64,000 nt of DNA from Paraburkholderia megapolitana (lineage in GTDB: Bacteria; Pseudomonadota; Gammaproteobacteria; Burkholderiales; Burkholderiaceae). The number at the start of each line of letters is the position of its first letter. Positions within the stretch are counted from its first letter, which is position 1. The notes under the pieces are model-generated. The model was not told where the DNA came from. It saw only the letters and a program-made list of their open reading frames with translations, and ran no database searches. Where the stretch lies: NCBI RefSeq assembly GCF_007556815.1, contig NZ_CP041745.1, forward strand, positions 1,465,001 to 1,529,000, in the 5' to 3' direction. This document shows, in pieces, positions 13,630 to 22,160 of the stretch. Position numbers and translations under genes: made by a program.

Positions 13630-14172
13630 ATGCGTTTTTCTTCGTTTTTGCGTGGCGGCGTCATGGCCGTCGCAGCAGCTGTTGCGGTCTCGGCTACCGC
13701 CGCCGAATTCCCGATCGGCAAACAGCAGATCCAGGGCGGCATGGAGATCGGTGCGGTCTATCTGCAGCCCATCACGATGGAGCCGGAAGGCATGATGCGC
13801 AAGGCGTCGGACTCCGACGTCCATCTCGAGGCCGACATTCACGCAGTGAAGAACAACCCGACCGGTTTCGCCGAAGGCGACTGGATGCCGTACCTGCAGG
13901 TTCGCTATGAACTGTCGAAGGGCAACTGGTCGCAAAAGGGCGATTTGATGGCGATGGTGGCGAGCGACGGCCCGCACTATGGCGACAACGTCAAGCTCGC
14001 TGGTCCCGGCAAGTATCACCTGAAGCTGATCGTCGAACCGCCGATGCAGATGGGCCACATGGCGTTCGGCCGTCACGTCGACAAGGAAACTGGCGTGGGT
14101 CCGTGGTTCAAGCCGTTCACGCTCGAGTATGACTTTGCGTATGCGGGCATCGGCAAAAAAGGCGGCTACTGA
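13630..14172 (+). CDS. ftrA: FtrA, periplasmic P19/Tp34-type iron-binding protein
   Basis: 180 aa with a signal peptide (about 1-25, cleaving near ATA-AEF). The mature protein matches the P19/Tp34 fold, with the conserved EIGAVYLQPI, SDVHLEADIHA and GHMAFGRHVDKETGVG segments. His and Met residues in these blocks bind copper and iron. It is first of four genes ftrABCD, a ferrous iron uptake system known from Bordetella and Burkholderia in which FtrA presents iron to the FtrB oxidase-like cupredoxin and the FtrC permease. A Fur-like box precedes it. Confidence 0.92.
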   Translation: MRFSSFLRGGVMAVAAAVAVSATAAEFPIGKQQIQGGMEIGAVYLQPITMEPEGMMRKASDSDVHLEADIHAVKNNPTGFAEGDWMPYLQVRYELSKGNWSQKGDLMAMVASDGPHYGDNVKLAGPGKYHLKLIVEPPMQMGHMAFGRHVDKETGVGPWFKPFTLEYDFAYAGIGKKGGY

Positions 14173-14190
14173 TCGCGGCAGGAAGGCTCA

Positions 14191-14526
14191 ATGAGAATCA
14201 ACCGAAAGATCGCGCTCTTCGCAATGGCGACATCGCTTGCAGCAGGCGCAGCGCATGCTGCCGACCTGCCCACGTTCAAGCTGGAAATGAACGACGGCAA
14301 GTTGAATCCGGCGCGTATCGAAGTGCCGGCCGGGCAGCGTATCAAGATCGAAGTGCGCAACACGGGCAAAGGCGCCGCCGAATTCGAAAGCGTGCAGTTG
14401 CGCAAGGAAAAGGTACTCGCGCCTGGTGCCGAGTCGTTTGTCGTGATCGCGCCGCTGTCGCCGGGAGAATACAAATTCTTCGACGACTTTCATCAGCAGG
14501 CGCAGGGCGTGATCGTCGCGAAGTAG
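14191..14526 (+). CDS. ftrB: FtrB, periplasmic cupredoxin
   Basis: 111 aa. Signal peptide 1-23 (ends AHA-ADL), then a cupredoxin_1 beta-sandwich: FKLEMNDGKLNPARIEVPAG, the NTGKGAAEFES turn and SPGEYKFFDDFH. It lacks the usual blue-copper Cys, as is typical for FtrB and related proteins of iron systems. It is thought to oxidise Fe(II) or help deliver it to FtrC. It starts 18 bp after ftrA and is 20 bp before ftrC, so it is within one operon. Confidence 0.88.
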   Translation: MRINRKIALFAMATSLAAGAAHAADLPTFKLEMNDGKLNPARIEVPAGQRIKIEVRNTGKGAAEFESVQLRKEKVLAPGAESFVVIAPLSPGEYKFFDDFHQQAQGVIVAK

Positions 14527-14546
14527 CGCGTAGCAGGAGAAATTCG

Positions 14547-15377
14547 ATGGGTCAGGTGTTGTTCATCGTGTGGCGGGAAAGCGTCGAGGCGCTGCTCGTC
14601 GTCGGCATCCTGTATGCGTGGCTGAAAAACGGCGATGCCGAGGCGCGGCGTGGGTTGCCGTATCTGTGGGCCGGCGTCGCAGTGGGCATACTCGCGGCGA
14701 TCGCATTGGGTGCGGCACTCGTCGGTTTCACCGAAGTGCTGTCCGGCGACACACAGGATTATTTCCAGACCGCGATGGTGCTGATCGCATGCGTGCTGAT
14801 CGTGCAGATGGTGCTGTGGATGAAGCAGCACGGCCGCACGTTGAAGCGCGACATGGAGCAGTCGTTGCAGCAGAGTACCCGCGACGCGAACTGGTGGGGC
14901 GTGGCTGTACTGGTTGCGCTCGCCATCGCGCGCGAGGGCAGTGAAACGGTCATCTTTCTGTATGGCCTCGGGTTCGGGCAGTCGGGGCATATCGCCAGTA
15001 GCCAGATTCTTGCCGTATTGATCGGCCTTGGTCTTGCGTTTCTCACGTTCTATCTGTTGCAGCTCGGCGGCAAGCTGTTCTCGTGGCGGCACTTTTTCCG
15101 CGTGACCGAGATCATGCTGCTGTTGCTCGGCGCAGGGCTGTTCCAGACCGGCGTCGACAAGTTGATCGACAAGGAACTGCTGCCGACCATCGTCGATCAG
15201 GTATGGAACACGTCGGCGCTGCTCGACGACTCCAGCACATTCGGTTCGCTCGTTGCGACGCTGACCGGATATCGCGCGCATCCGGCGTTGATGAACCTGA
15301 TCGCGTATGCGGTGTACTGGGCAGTCGTCTATCTGCTGATTCGTCGCGCGTCGCGAACCGCCGGGCGCGCGGTATGA
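14547..15377 (+). CDS. ftrC: FtrC, FTR1-family high-affinity iron permease
   Basis: 276 aa, seven predicted membrane helices. It carries the two FTR1 iron motifs of the RExxE type: WRESVEALL near the N-terminus and AREGSETVIF around residue 131. It moves iron across the inner membrane after oxidation at the periplasmic face. The stop overlaps the ftrD start (ATGA), which implies translational coupling. Confidence 0.93.
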   Translation: MGQVLFIVWRESVEALLVVGILYAWLKNGDAEARRGLPYLWAGVAVGILAAIALGAALVGFTEVLSGDTQDYFQTAMVLIACVLIVQMVLWMKQHGRTLKRDMEQSLQQSTRDANWWGVAVLVALAIAREGSETVIFLYGLGFGQSGHIASSQILAVLIGLGLAFLTFYLLQLGGKLFSWRHFFRVTEIMLLLLGAGLFQTGVDKLIDKELLPTIVDQVWNTSALLDDSSTFGSLVATLTGYRAHPALMNLIAYAVYWAVVYLLIRRASRTAGRAV

Positions 15378-16777
15378 CGAGCGTGTCCGTCCGTGCGGGC
15401 CGCCTTGCCGGAGCTGGCCAATGGATGCAGCGCCATGGTTCTGCTATCCGCGGTATCCAGTGGGTGGTGGTGGCGGTCTACGCGTTCCTGATCCTCGTGC
15501 CGGCCTTTACGCCGCGACCCGACGACAGCGCGCATCTGTGGAACAACCTCACGCTCGCGGCGCAATTCGTGTTCTGGGGCATCTGGTGGCCGTTCGTGCT
15601 GCTGTCGATGGTGCTGCTCGGGCGCGTCTGGTGCGGTGTGCTGTGTCCGGAAGGCACGCTCGCGGAGTTCGCGAGCAAGTACGGGCGCGGTCTCGCAATT
15701 CCACGCTGGATGCGCTGGGGCGGCTGGCCATTCGTCGCGTTCGGACTGACGACGATCTACGGCCAGATGGTCAGCGTCTATCAATATCCGAAAGCGGTGC
15801 TGCTGGTACTCGGCGGCTCGACGCTTGCGGCGATGATCATCGGTTTGCTGTATGGGCGCGAGAAGCGCGTCTGGTGCAAGTACCTGTGCCCCGTGAACGG
15901 CGTCTTTTCGCTTCTCGCGCGGCTCGCGCCGTTCCACTACAAGGTCGATGAAGCCGCATGGCGGCGCTCGTATAAGGAAGGCGAGCACGGACACCGCGTG
16001 GTGCCAATCAACTGCGCACCGCTCGTGCCGCTGCGTAACATGAAGGGCGCCGCTGATTGCCACATGTGCGGCCGCTGCGCCGGTCATCGCGACGCGGTGG
16101 CGCTGACGTGGCGCACGCCGTCGACAGAAGTCGTCGAACTCGGCGACAAACAGGCCAGCGCGTGGGACACCGCGTTGATCGTGTACGGGCTGCTTGGCAT
16201 CGCAATCGGCGCGTTTCACTGGACTGCATCGACCTGGTTCGTCGAACTGAAAACCTTGCTCGCGACCTGGCTTATCGATCGCGACATCATGTGGCCGCTC
16301 GATACCAACGCGCCGTGGTTCCTGTTCACCCACTACCCGGATCAGAACGACGTCTTTTCGTGGCTCGACGGCACGATGGTGATCGGCTACATCCTCGCGA
16401 CAGCGGCGGTCTACGGCACGGCGCTGCTCGCGTTGCTCGCCGGAGCGACGCGTATGCTCGGCCGCTTCGATGCGCTCAGATTGCATCATCTCGCGCAGGG
16501 GTTGATTCCGCTTGCTGGCGCCGGCGTGTTCCTCGGTTTGTCCGCGACGACGCTGTCGCTGCTGCGCGCGGAACATGTGCCGCTATGGTGGGCTACCGAT
16601 CTGCGCATCGCCATTCTCGTCGTGGCGAATCTGTGGAGCGCATGGCTTGCGTGGCTCGTCACGCGTCGCTACAGCGTACGGCTATGGTCGCGTAGTCTGG
16701 CGATGGTGTGGTTCATGGCCGCGCTGGCGGTTGTCGATAGCGCGTGGTGGTTGATGTTCTGGGGCTGGTCGCGCTGA
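15374..16777 (+). CDS. ftrD: FtrD, membrane polyferredoxin of the iron uptake system
   Basis: 467 aa from the ATG that overlaps the ftrC stop. Several membrane helices alternate with cysteine clusters: Cys87/Cys91 (WCGVLCPEG), Cys168/Cys172 (WCKYLCPVNG), then Cys214 and CHMCGRC (229-235). This is the NapH/RdxA-like 4Fe-4S layout. FtrD is believed to move electrons to or from the Ftr permease complex. Residues upstream in the same frame (to 15083) lie inside ftrC and are not translated. A terminator follows. Confidence 0.9.
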   Translation: MTSVSVRAGRLAGAGQWMQRHGSAIRGIQWVVVAVYAFLILVPAFTPRPDDSAHLWNNLTLAAQFVFWGIWWPFVLLSMVLLGRVWCGVLCPEGTLAEFASKYGRGLAIPRWMRWGGWPFVAFGLTTIYGQMVSVYQYPKAVLLVLGGSTLAAMIIGLLYGREKRVWCKYLCPVNGVFSLLARLAPFHYKVDEAAWRRSYKEGEHGHRVVPINCAPLVPLRNMKGAADCHMCGRCAGHRDAVALTWRTPSTEVVELGDKQASAWDTALIVYGLLGIAIGAFHWTASTWFVELKTLLATWLIDRDIMWPLDTNAPWFLFTHYPDQNDVFSWLDGTMVIGYILATAAVYGTALLALLAGATRMLGRFDALRLHHLAQGLIPLAGAGVFLGLSATTLSLLRAEHVPLWWATDLRIAILVVANLWSAWLAWLVTRRYSVRLWSRSLAMVWFMAALAVVDSAWWLMFWGWSR

Positions 16778-16792
16778 TCCCATCCAAAACAA

Positions 16793-16827
16793 AAGCCGTG
16801 CGATGAATCAAGGTCATCGCACGGCTT
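16793..16827 (+). terminator. ftrABCD terminator
   Basis: Perfect 14-bp stem AAGCCGTGCGATGA / TCATCGCACGGCTT with a 7-nt loop, preceded by CAAAAC and followed by ATTCG. It lies 16 nt after ftrD. Confidence 0.85.
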
Positions 16828-16910
16828 ATTCGCTACGTAATCATCGATCGCGATACACGCCAGGTGGGCGTGACGCGCACTGCAGTGAGAACCAAAAAAG
16901 CGGCCTGGCT

Positions 16911-16975
16911 GGCTGCGACGGCTGGCTTGGTGTCTGCACGAAGGGGTCTAATTCTCACGTGCAAGCCGTCGTGGC
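16911..16975. other. Structured element between ftrD and hemP
   Basis: Nested inverted repeats: GACGGC (16917-16922) with GCCGTC (16965-16970), and TGCACG (16935-16940) with CGTGCA (16958-16963). A wider pair, GTGAGAA (16885-16891) / TTCTCAC (16952-16958), is an alternative fold. The element is in the 250-bp space downstream of both convergent genes. It could be the hemP 3' UTR or a small RNA; there is no coding potential. Confidence 0.35.
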
Positions 16976-17026
16976 TGGCTAAAGCCTAACACCTCTCGAG
17001 GAGGTGGTCCCCACAATACCCGGTAC

Positions 17027-17296
17027 TTACTTCGTCAAAATGAGCTTGCCCAGACGCGTGGCACGCAACTGGTAGGTCTCGCCGTTATGCATGATGCTGA
17101 TGTGACTGCGGCCTTGCAGCAGCGTGTCACTGCGAACTACACGATCGGTCGAGTCGGACGGTTGGCTGCCCCGTACGGCGGTCGACGCGGTGCTTGCCGT
17201 GGTCGATACCGCTGGTGCTGCAGCCTTCGGTCTGCTGGTCAGCGCGGCGGTCGGTCGGCGCAGGCTAAGCGTGGAGGAGCGCGTCAGATCAGTCAT
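17027..17296 (-). CDS. hemP: HemP/HmuP haemin uptake regulator
   Basis: 89 aa from the second in-frame ATG (an upstream ATG at 17305 adds three residues). The last 35 residues, with SDTLLQGRSHISIMHNGETY and a basic end, are the HemP domain; the first 50 are Ala/Ser/Thr-rich. In related bacteria HmuP is a Fur-controlled activator of a haem-receptor operon. Here no haem receptor or ABC transporter is adjacent, so it would act in trans. A clear Fur box lies 40 bp upstream. Confidence 0.87.
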   Translation of the reverse strand: MTDLTRSSTLSLRRPTAALTSRPKAAAPAVSTTASTASTAVRGSQPSDSTDRVVRSDTLLQGRSHISIMHNGETYQLRATRLGKLILTK

Positions 17297-17333
17297 TCGT
17301 TCCATCGGTTTGTCGATTCGATGGAATTGATTC

Positions 17334-17356
17334 TAAATGATAATCGTTCGTATTAA
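17334..17356 (-). promoter_or_regulatory. Fur box before hemP
   Basis: AATGATAATCGTTCGTATT (17336-17354) matches the GATAAT-rich 19-bp Fur consensus in the first half and is degenerate in the second. It is 30-60 bp upstream of the hemP start. Confidence 0.7.
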
Positions 17357-17478
17357 CAAGAAAAGGAATTCATCGAGAACGATTTTCGATAGTGACAGGC
17401 TGTTGACGTCGATTCAGGTGGGGCGCGCCGCGAGCCTGTACTGTGCGGAAGCGCCGGGGCGGGGCGCCTCCGGCAACC

Positions 17479-17961
17479 TCAATGCAGCGCGTCCGGGTTC
17501 TTGCGCGTCTGTACGTACTGGCGGATCAACCGCACCGTATCGATATCGGACTCGCGATACGCCGACTTGACGATCTCCTCGGTCTGCCGCGCATCCTGAT
17601 CCTCGGAGACGGGCAGCGTCGTCTTGTATTCGAAGCGCAGGAACAATTGCTTGTCGTCAGGCTGCTCGATCGTCATGGTCAGCGAGCCGCCGACATACGT
17701 TTCCGTCGGGAGGATGTCGTAGCGCACGCTCTGGTTATGCTCTAGCGTCACGCGGTCGCGCACCGTGGCCTGGCCATAGTGCAGTTCGCGATCGAGCGTG
17801 CTGTCGGTGCGCGAGACGATCGTGCAGCTATCGAGGCCCAGCACGAACAACTGCGGCTGCTCGGCGCGCAGCACGAGCCCCTCCCAGAGTTCGTCGCGGG
17901 TCATCGTGTCGACATACGGATTCGACGGGTCGTTGATCTGGATCAGGTGTTCGAAATTCAA
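17479..17961 (-). CDS. DUF1857 / SRPBCC-fold protein
   Basis: 160 aa of the AtaL-like DUF1857 family, a START/SRPBCC helix-grip fold that makes a deep hydrophobic pocket. N-terminus MNFEHLIQINDPSNP and LTREELW-like segments are typical. The start is TTG at 17961, with AAAAGGA about 10 nt upstream; no ATG is available near the conserved N-terminus. Ligand and role are unknown. It precedes the osmC-like gene's transcription unit only by orientation; spacing to it is 58 bp on the same strand. Confidence 0.8.
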   Translation of the reverse strand: MNFEHLIQINDPSNPYVDTMTRDELWEGLVLRAEQPQLFVLGLDSCTIVSRTDSTLDRELHYGQATVRDRVTLEHNQSVRYDILPTETYVGGSLTMTIEQPDDKQLFLRFEYKTTLPVSEDQDARQTEEIVKSAYRESDIDTVRLIRQYVQTRKNPDALH

Positions 17962-18019
17962 AACGGCGGCTTCCTTTTAAGGCGCGGGATTCTGTCGGTA
18001 TAGCGGACGCAGGCTCGCG

Positions 18020-18418
18020 TCACGCGACGGCAAGGCCGGTACGGATCGCGATCGGACGGCTCAGGATCTTGTGGACCGGGCAGGCGTTGGCGATCTGCAG
18101 CAACCGTTCGCGCTGTTCGTCCGACAGATCGCCTTCCAGTACGATCTTGCGATCGATTGTCGAGCCTGTGTCACCGGTTTCGATCGAGAGCGTCACGTGC
18201 ACGTTGTCGAGCGGCCAGCCTTTGCGTTGTGCGTACATCTTCAGTGTGATCGACGTACACGCACCGAGACTCGACAGCAACAAATCGACCGGCGATGGAC
18301 CGCGATCACCGCCGCCAACCGATTCGGGTTCGTCGGCGAGCCAGCTATGTTTGCCGTCGTCGAGGACGACCTGAAAATTTGCCGACCCGGTGTGTGCGGT
18401 GACGGTGGACCCTGACAT
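18020..18418 (-). CDS. OsmC-family peroxiredoxin-like protein
   Basis: 132 aa. The two redox cysteines of the family are Cys54 in [14 protein letters not shown] and Cys113 in [25 protein letters not shown] is the classic OsmC block. Such proteins reduce organic hydroperoxides or fatty-acid peroxides in the cytoplasm, with dihydrolipoamide as donor where studied. ATG 18418 follows GGAGCGTCC. Longer in-frame extension to 18688 runs through a terminator and is not coding. Confidence 0.9.
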   Translation of the reverse strand: MSGSTVTAHTGSANFQVVLDDGKHSWLADEPESVGGGDRGPSPVDLLLSSLGACTSITLKMYAQRKGWPLDNVHVTLSIETGDTGSTIDRKIVLEGDLSDEQRERLLQIANACPVHKILSRPIAIRTGLAVA

Positions 18419-18562
18419 GGACGCTCCTGGACGGGGAGTGGGTTGGCCGCGAGTGACGGCGCGAGACGGTATTGTGAACGAATTCTCCGGCGAACGAATC
18501 CGGTCGCAAACGGATGGTGCGGCACCCGCATTGCACGCGACGATCTTCCACGGCGAAATGCA

Positions 18563-18599
18563 AAGGGCGTCGCGAGCCTGAACGACCCGCGACGCCCTT
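18563..18599 (-). terminator. Pirin-gene terminator
   Basis: Perfect 12-bp stem AAGGGCGTCGCG / CGCGACGCCCTT with a 13-nt loop, 49 nt past the pirin stop in the direction of transcription. Confidence 0.75.
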
Positions 18600-18610
18600 C
18601 GTGCCGCCAC

Positions 18611-18660
18611 GCAATCAACGCGCAACCAACGCGCGATCAATACGCAATCAATGCGTAATC
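18611..18660. repeat. 11-bp imperfect tandem repeat at the pirin 3' end
   Basis: Four and a half copies of an 11-mer: GCAATCAACGC, GCAACCAACGC, GCGATCAATAC, GCAATCAATGC, GTAATC. It spans the last codons, the stop of the pirin gene and 37 bp beyond. Probably slipped-strand expansion without function. Confidence 0.7.
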
Positions 18661-19520
18661 TGCCCCATCCGGCCAGCCTGATAATCAAGCACTGCCTGAC
18701 GGATTTCCGCCTCGGTATTCATCACGAACGGACCGTAACGGACGACCGGTTCTTTCAGCGGCACCCCGCCGAGCAGCAACACCTCGAGCGGCTCAACACC
18801 GGCAGCAAACGTCACGGTGTCGCCGTCGTCGTTGAACACGACCATCTGACGCGCTTCGATCTCGTGCCGCTCTTCGCCATACATCCCCTTGCCGGACAAC
18901 GCATACGCAAACACCCGGTAGTCGTGCGGCACGGCGTGCACGATGCTCGCGCCCGGCTGCAACGTGAAGTGCTGATACAGGATCGGCGTGCGCGTTTCGA
19001 TTGCGGCCTTGACGCCGAGCGCTTCGCCCGCGATGACCTTCACGCGCACCAAGCCGTCCGGCGATGTGGCGACCGGAATCTGCGCGGACGGAATTTCCTG
19101 ATAACGCGGAGCGATCATCTTGTCCTCGCGCGGCAGGTTGACCCACAGCTGTACGCCATGCACGCGCCCGCCCGTGCGATTGAATTCCGGATCGGGCATT
19201 TCGCTGTGCACGACACCTGCGCCTGCCGTCATCCATTGCACATCGCCGGCGCGCAGCGTGCCGGAATGGCCCGCCGAGTCTTTATGGCCGAACTGGCCCT
19301 CGAGCGCGTAGGTCACCGTTTCGAAGCCGCGATGCGGGTGATCCGGGGCGCCTTTCGCTTCGCCGGGCGCGTAATCGATCGGGCCCATTTCATCGAGCAG
19401 CAGAAACGGATCGAAATCCATCAGCAGACGGGTCGGGAACGGGCGATGAACGATAAAACCGCCGCCTTCCGTCGTACGAACGGCTGGAAACGTACGGTCG
19501 ATCGTGCGGGTCGTGGTCAT
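18648..19520 (-). CDS. Pirin family protein
   Basis: 290 aa, bicupin iron protein. The metal ligands are His61, His63 (HPHRGFETV), His105 and Glu107 (VHSEMP), all present. Bacterial pirins of this class act as quercetinases or as redox-linked regulators; which applies cannot be told. AAGGTG 7 nt before ATG 19520 supports that start over the GTG at 19529. Divergent from a LysR gene, a common arrangement in Burkholderia in which the LysR protein controls pirin. Confidence 0.9.
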   Translation of the reverse strand: MTTTRTIDRTFPAVRTTEGGGFIVHRPFPTRLLMDFDPFLLLDEMGPIDYAPGEAKGAPDHPHRGFETVTYALEGQFGHKDSAGHSGTLRAGDVQWMTAGAGVVHSEMPDPEFNRTGGRVHGVQLWVNLPREDKMIAPRYQEIPSAQIPVATSPDGLVRVKVIAGEALGVKAAIETRTPILYQHFTLQPGASIVHAVPHDYRVFAYALSGKGMYGEERHEIEARQMVVFNDDGDTVTFAAGVEPLEVLLLGGVPLKEPVVRYGPFVMNTEAEIRQAVLDYQAGRMGQITH

Positions 19521-19643
19521 CAGGGGCACCTTAAAAGATTGAGGAATAGCGTCATTTCTGAAACATAGAGCTATTATAGGGACCGTTTTTCACGGTTCCA
19601 GCCACCTGTTCGCAATGGATTGTTCTATCAGTGGAACGATGAA

Positions 19644-20624
19644 ATGAAGATCGATTCGCATAACCTGAACGACCTGATGTACTTTTCGCAGGTCGTCGAA
19701 CACGGCGGGTTCTCCGCCGCCGAGCGGGTGCTCGGCATCTCCAAGTCCCGTCTGTCGCGGCGCCTGACGGAGCTTGAAGGGTCGCTCGGCGTACGTCTGT
19801 TGCAGCGCTCCACGCGCAAGCTGGCGCTCACCGAAGCGGGGCAACTGTTTTACCAGCACTGTCAGGCGATGCTGTCGGAGGCGCAGGCGGCGGTCAACGT
19901 CGTGCAGCAACTGCGTTCGTCGCCGCGCGGCTCAGTGCGGGTCAGCGTGCCGATCACTGTGTCGCAGACGATCATGACGCAGATCCTGCCGGAATTCATG
20001 CACCGCTACCCGGAAGTGCGTGTCGTGATGCGTGTGACCAACCGGGTCGTCGACCTGTTCGAAGATTCGATCGATGTCGCCTTGCGCGTGCGCTCGGAAC
20101 CGCCGCAGAGTGCGAACATCGTCGTGCGGCCGTTGTGGCGCACACAGCAGATGCTGGTCGGCGCGCCGAGCCTGCTGAACCAGAATGCGCCGCCGCTGGT
20201 GCCCGCCGACCTGACCCGCTTCGAAACGCTCGACGTGTCGACCGGCGACGGCCGGCATGTGTTCAACCTGATTTCGCCGGACGGCATTCGCCACGCGCAC
20301 GAGCATGAACCGCGCCTGGTGAGCGGCGATCTGATGCTGATTCGCGAGGCCGCGCTCGCGGGCGTCGGTATCGCCGCGTTGCCCGAGATGATGTACGGTG
20401 CGGCGCTAAGAAGCGGCAAGCTGTCGCCGGTGATGCCCGGCTGGACCTTGCCCGTGCCGCAGCTGTATGCGGTGTTCCTGTCCCGCCAGGGCATGGTGCC
20501 GGCGGTGCGCGCCTTCGTCGATTATCTGGTCGAAATGCTCGATCCCGACATCGGCAAGCACATTACAGGCGAGTGTCCGGACTCCGACGCAGTGCGTGCT
20601 GTGCAGCAAGCGGTCGCGCTTTGA
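19644..20624 (+). CDS. LysR-family regulator, divergent from pirin
   Basis: 326 aa. Winged HTH in the first 60 residues (LNDLMYFSQVVEHGGFSAAERVLGISKSRLSRRL), then the periplasmic-binding-like effector domain from about 90 (GSVRVSVP). The AAERVL-SKSR-LSRR helix matches the AaeR/DsdC-like branch common in Burkholderia. It probably controls the divergent pirin gene. The intergenic region (19521-19643) has no obvious perfect T-N11-A palindrome that I could single out. Confidence 0.9.
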   Translation: MKIDSHNLNDLMYFSQVVEHGGFSAAERVLGISKSRLSRRLTELEGSLGVRLLQRSTRKLALTEAGQLFYQHCQAMLSEAQAAVNVVQQLRSSPRGSVRVSVPITVSQTIMTQILPEFMHRYPEVRVVMRVTNRVVDLFEDSIDVALRVRSEPPQSANIVVRPLWRTQQMLVGAPSLLNQNAPPLVPADLTRFETLDVSTGDGRHVFNLISPDGIRHAHEHEPRLVSGDLMLIREAALAGVGIAALPEMMYGAALRSGKLSPVMPGWTLPVPQLYAVFLSRQGMVPAVRAFVDYLVEMLDPDIGKHITGECPDSDAVRAVQQAVAL

Positions 20625-20967
20625 GCGAGTTGCATCGCTTTTGACATTGAAGCGCCGCCTGCAATGAGTACTTTCAATGGCGGTTTGCTTGAATGCGCGT
20701 GCGAGCCGACCTATATTGAAATCCCTTTCGCTGAAGAGTCACTTGAGCGAAACCTCATGGCCGCTATCTATAGCGAGCCTGATAGGGCTGAACGCGCTGT
20801 CCGTGTCGATCACGGCTGTCGCATGTGGTGTCTCCGGCTACTCTAATGGCAAGTGAACCCGCCGCCCGAATGCGCCGCGTGCGCACAAAAAAAGGCCTTC
20901 ATCTGGCGATGAAGGCCTTTTACTTTGGGCCGCGAAAAGCGGTGTTTTCGCTTGTCATGAGCGTGCG
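20625..20967. other. Gene-free stretch with exbD terminator
   Basis: 343 bp between LysR and exbD. A 60-codon frame at 20664-20846 has no ribosome site and no recognisable domain, so I do not call it. The only clear element is the terminator at 20891-20920. Confidence 0.6.
20891..20924 (-). terminator. exbD terminator (bidirectional)
   Basis: Perfect 13-bp stem AAAGGCCTTCATC / GATGAAGGCCTTT with loop TGGC, flanked by A-runs and T-runs on both sides. Confidence 0.9.
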
Positions 20968-21387
20968 TTACTGCTTCGGCTCGGTGACGAAACCCATCTT
21001 CGTCAGACCGCCTGCCTGCGCCGCGGACATCACTTCGGCCACCGCCTCATAGGGCACCTTGCGGTCGGCGTTCAGATGCAGTTCCGGTTGCGGCGTCATC
21101 TTCGCGGCAGCAGCGATCTTCTCGCGCAACGCGGCGTCGTCGACCTTCTGCTCGTCCCACAGCACCGTGCCGTCGGCTTGCACCGAAACATTCACCTGAG
21201 TCGGCTTTGTGTCTTCTTTCTGGCTGCTCGCATGCGGCAGGTCGATTTTCACCGCGTGGCGGATCGCGGGAATCGTCACCATGAAGACGATCAACAGAAC
21301 CAGCATGACGTCGACGAGCGGCGTCATGTTGATTTCGTTCATCAGGCCATCGTCTTCGTCGTTGGCGAAGGGGCTCGTCATTGCCAT
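20968..21387 (-). CDS. exbD: ExbD biopolymer transport protein
   Basis: 139 aa with one N-terminal membrane helix. NEINMTPLVDVMLVLLIVF carries the essential Asp26, equivalent to Asp25 of E. coli ExbD. ExbD and ExbB form the proton-driven motor that energises TonB. The periplasmic domain ends in ADRKVPYEAVAEVMSAAQAGG, the family signature. Third gene of tonB-exbB-exbD. Confidence 0.95.
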   Translation of the reverse strand: MAMTSPFANDEDDGLMNEINMTPLVDVMLVLLIVFMVTIPAIRHAVKIDLPHASSQKEDTKPTQVNVSVQADGTVLWDEQKVDDAALREKIAAAAKMTPQPELHLNADRKVPYEAVAEVMSAAQAGGLTKMGFVTEPKQ

Positions 21388-21403
21388 CGGAATGCCTCGC
21401 GGA

Positions 21404-22141
21404 TCAGTGGGTGCGCGTCGCGAGACGCAGACCGTCGCCGCGCTTCGACGACGACAGACGCGCGCCGGTCACGAAGAATGCATGCAGACCGTGTGCGAAG
21501 CGATTCAGCTTGCTGACGATCGCCTTGTTCGCACGCGTCAGCGCGTTGTAGCCGAGCACCGCGGGAATCGCGACGAACAGACCGAAGGCCGTCATGATCA
21601 GCGCTTCGCCAACCGGGCCGGCGACCTGATCGATCGACGTCTGGCCGCTTGCACCGATGCTCAGCAGCGCGTGATAGATGCCCCACACCGTACCGAACAA
21701 CCCGACGAACGGCGCCGTACTGCCGATCGATGCGAGTACGGCCAGGCCGCTCTGCATACGCGCGATGCTTTCGTCCATCGTGTCCTTCAGGCAGCGCGTG
21801 ACCCAGTCGGAGACGTCCATGCGATCGTGCAGATGCGGCTGCGTCTGATGATGGTGATCGGCGGCTTCCTGGCCCGACAGGGCGAGCGCGAGAAACGGAT
21901 TGTCCTGGGGCTTCGATGCATGGGCGCCGAGTTTGTTGACGCCGTCGGCGAGATCGTCGGAATGCCAGAAGGCCTGCTCGGCGTTGCGCGTGAGGCGGTT
22001 CAGGCGCACCACGTTCCAGCTCTTGATGACGATCACCGTCCACGACAGCACCGACATGATCACCAGCGCAAGGGCGATGCCCCGCGTGACGAAATCCCCT
22101 TGCGCCCATACGTGGGCGATACCGTAGTTTTGCATTGCCAT
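21404..22141 (-). CDS. exbB: ExbB/TolQ/MotA proton channel protein
   Basis: 245 aa with three membrane helices: near residues 20-45, then the GSTAPFVGLFGTVWGIYHAL pair and the EALIMTAFGLFVAIPAVLGYN helix. The latter two are the ExbB channel signature. It forms the pentamer around ExbD. Starts 19 bp after tonB stop and ends 16 bp before exbD, so co-transcription is near certain. Confidence 0.95.
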   Translation of the reverse strand: MAMQNYGIAHVWAQGDFVTRGIALALVIMSVLSWTVIVIKSWNVVRLNRLTRNAEQAFWHSDDLADGVNKLGAHASKPQDNPFLALALSGQEAADHHHQTQPHLHDRMDVSDWVTRCLKDTMDESIARMQSGLAVLASIGSTAPFVGLFGTVWGIYHALLSIGASGQTSIDQVAGPVGEALIMTAFGLFVAIPAVLGYNALTRANKAIVSKLNRFAHGLHAFFVTGARLSSSKRGDGLRLATRTH

Positions 22142-22160
22142 TCCTTGAGTGAAATCTACC

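Noticed and set aside
20664..20846. 60-codon frame after the LysR gene
   Set aside because: No ribosome site, no domain and unusual composition; left as non-coding.
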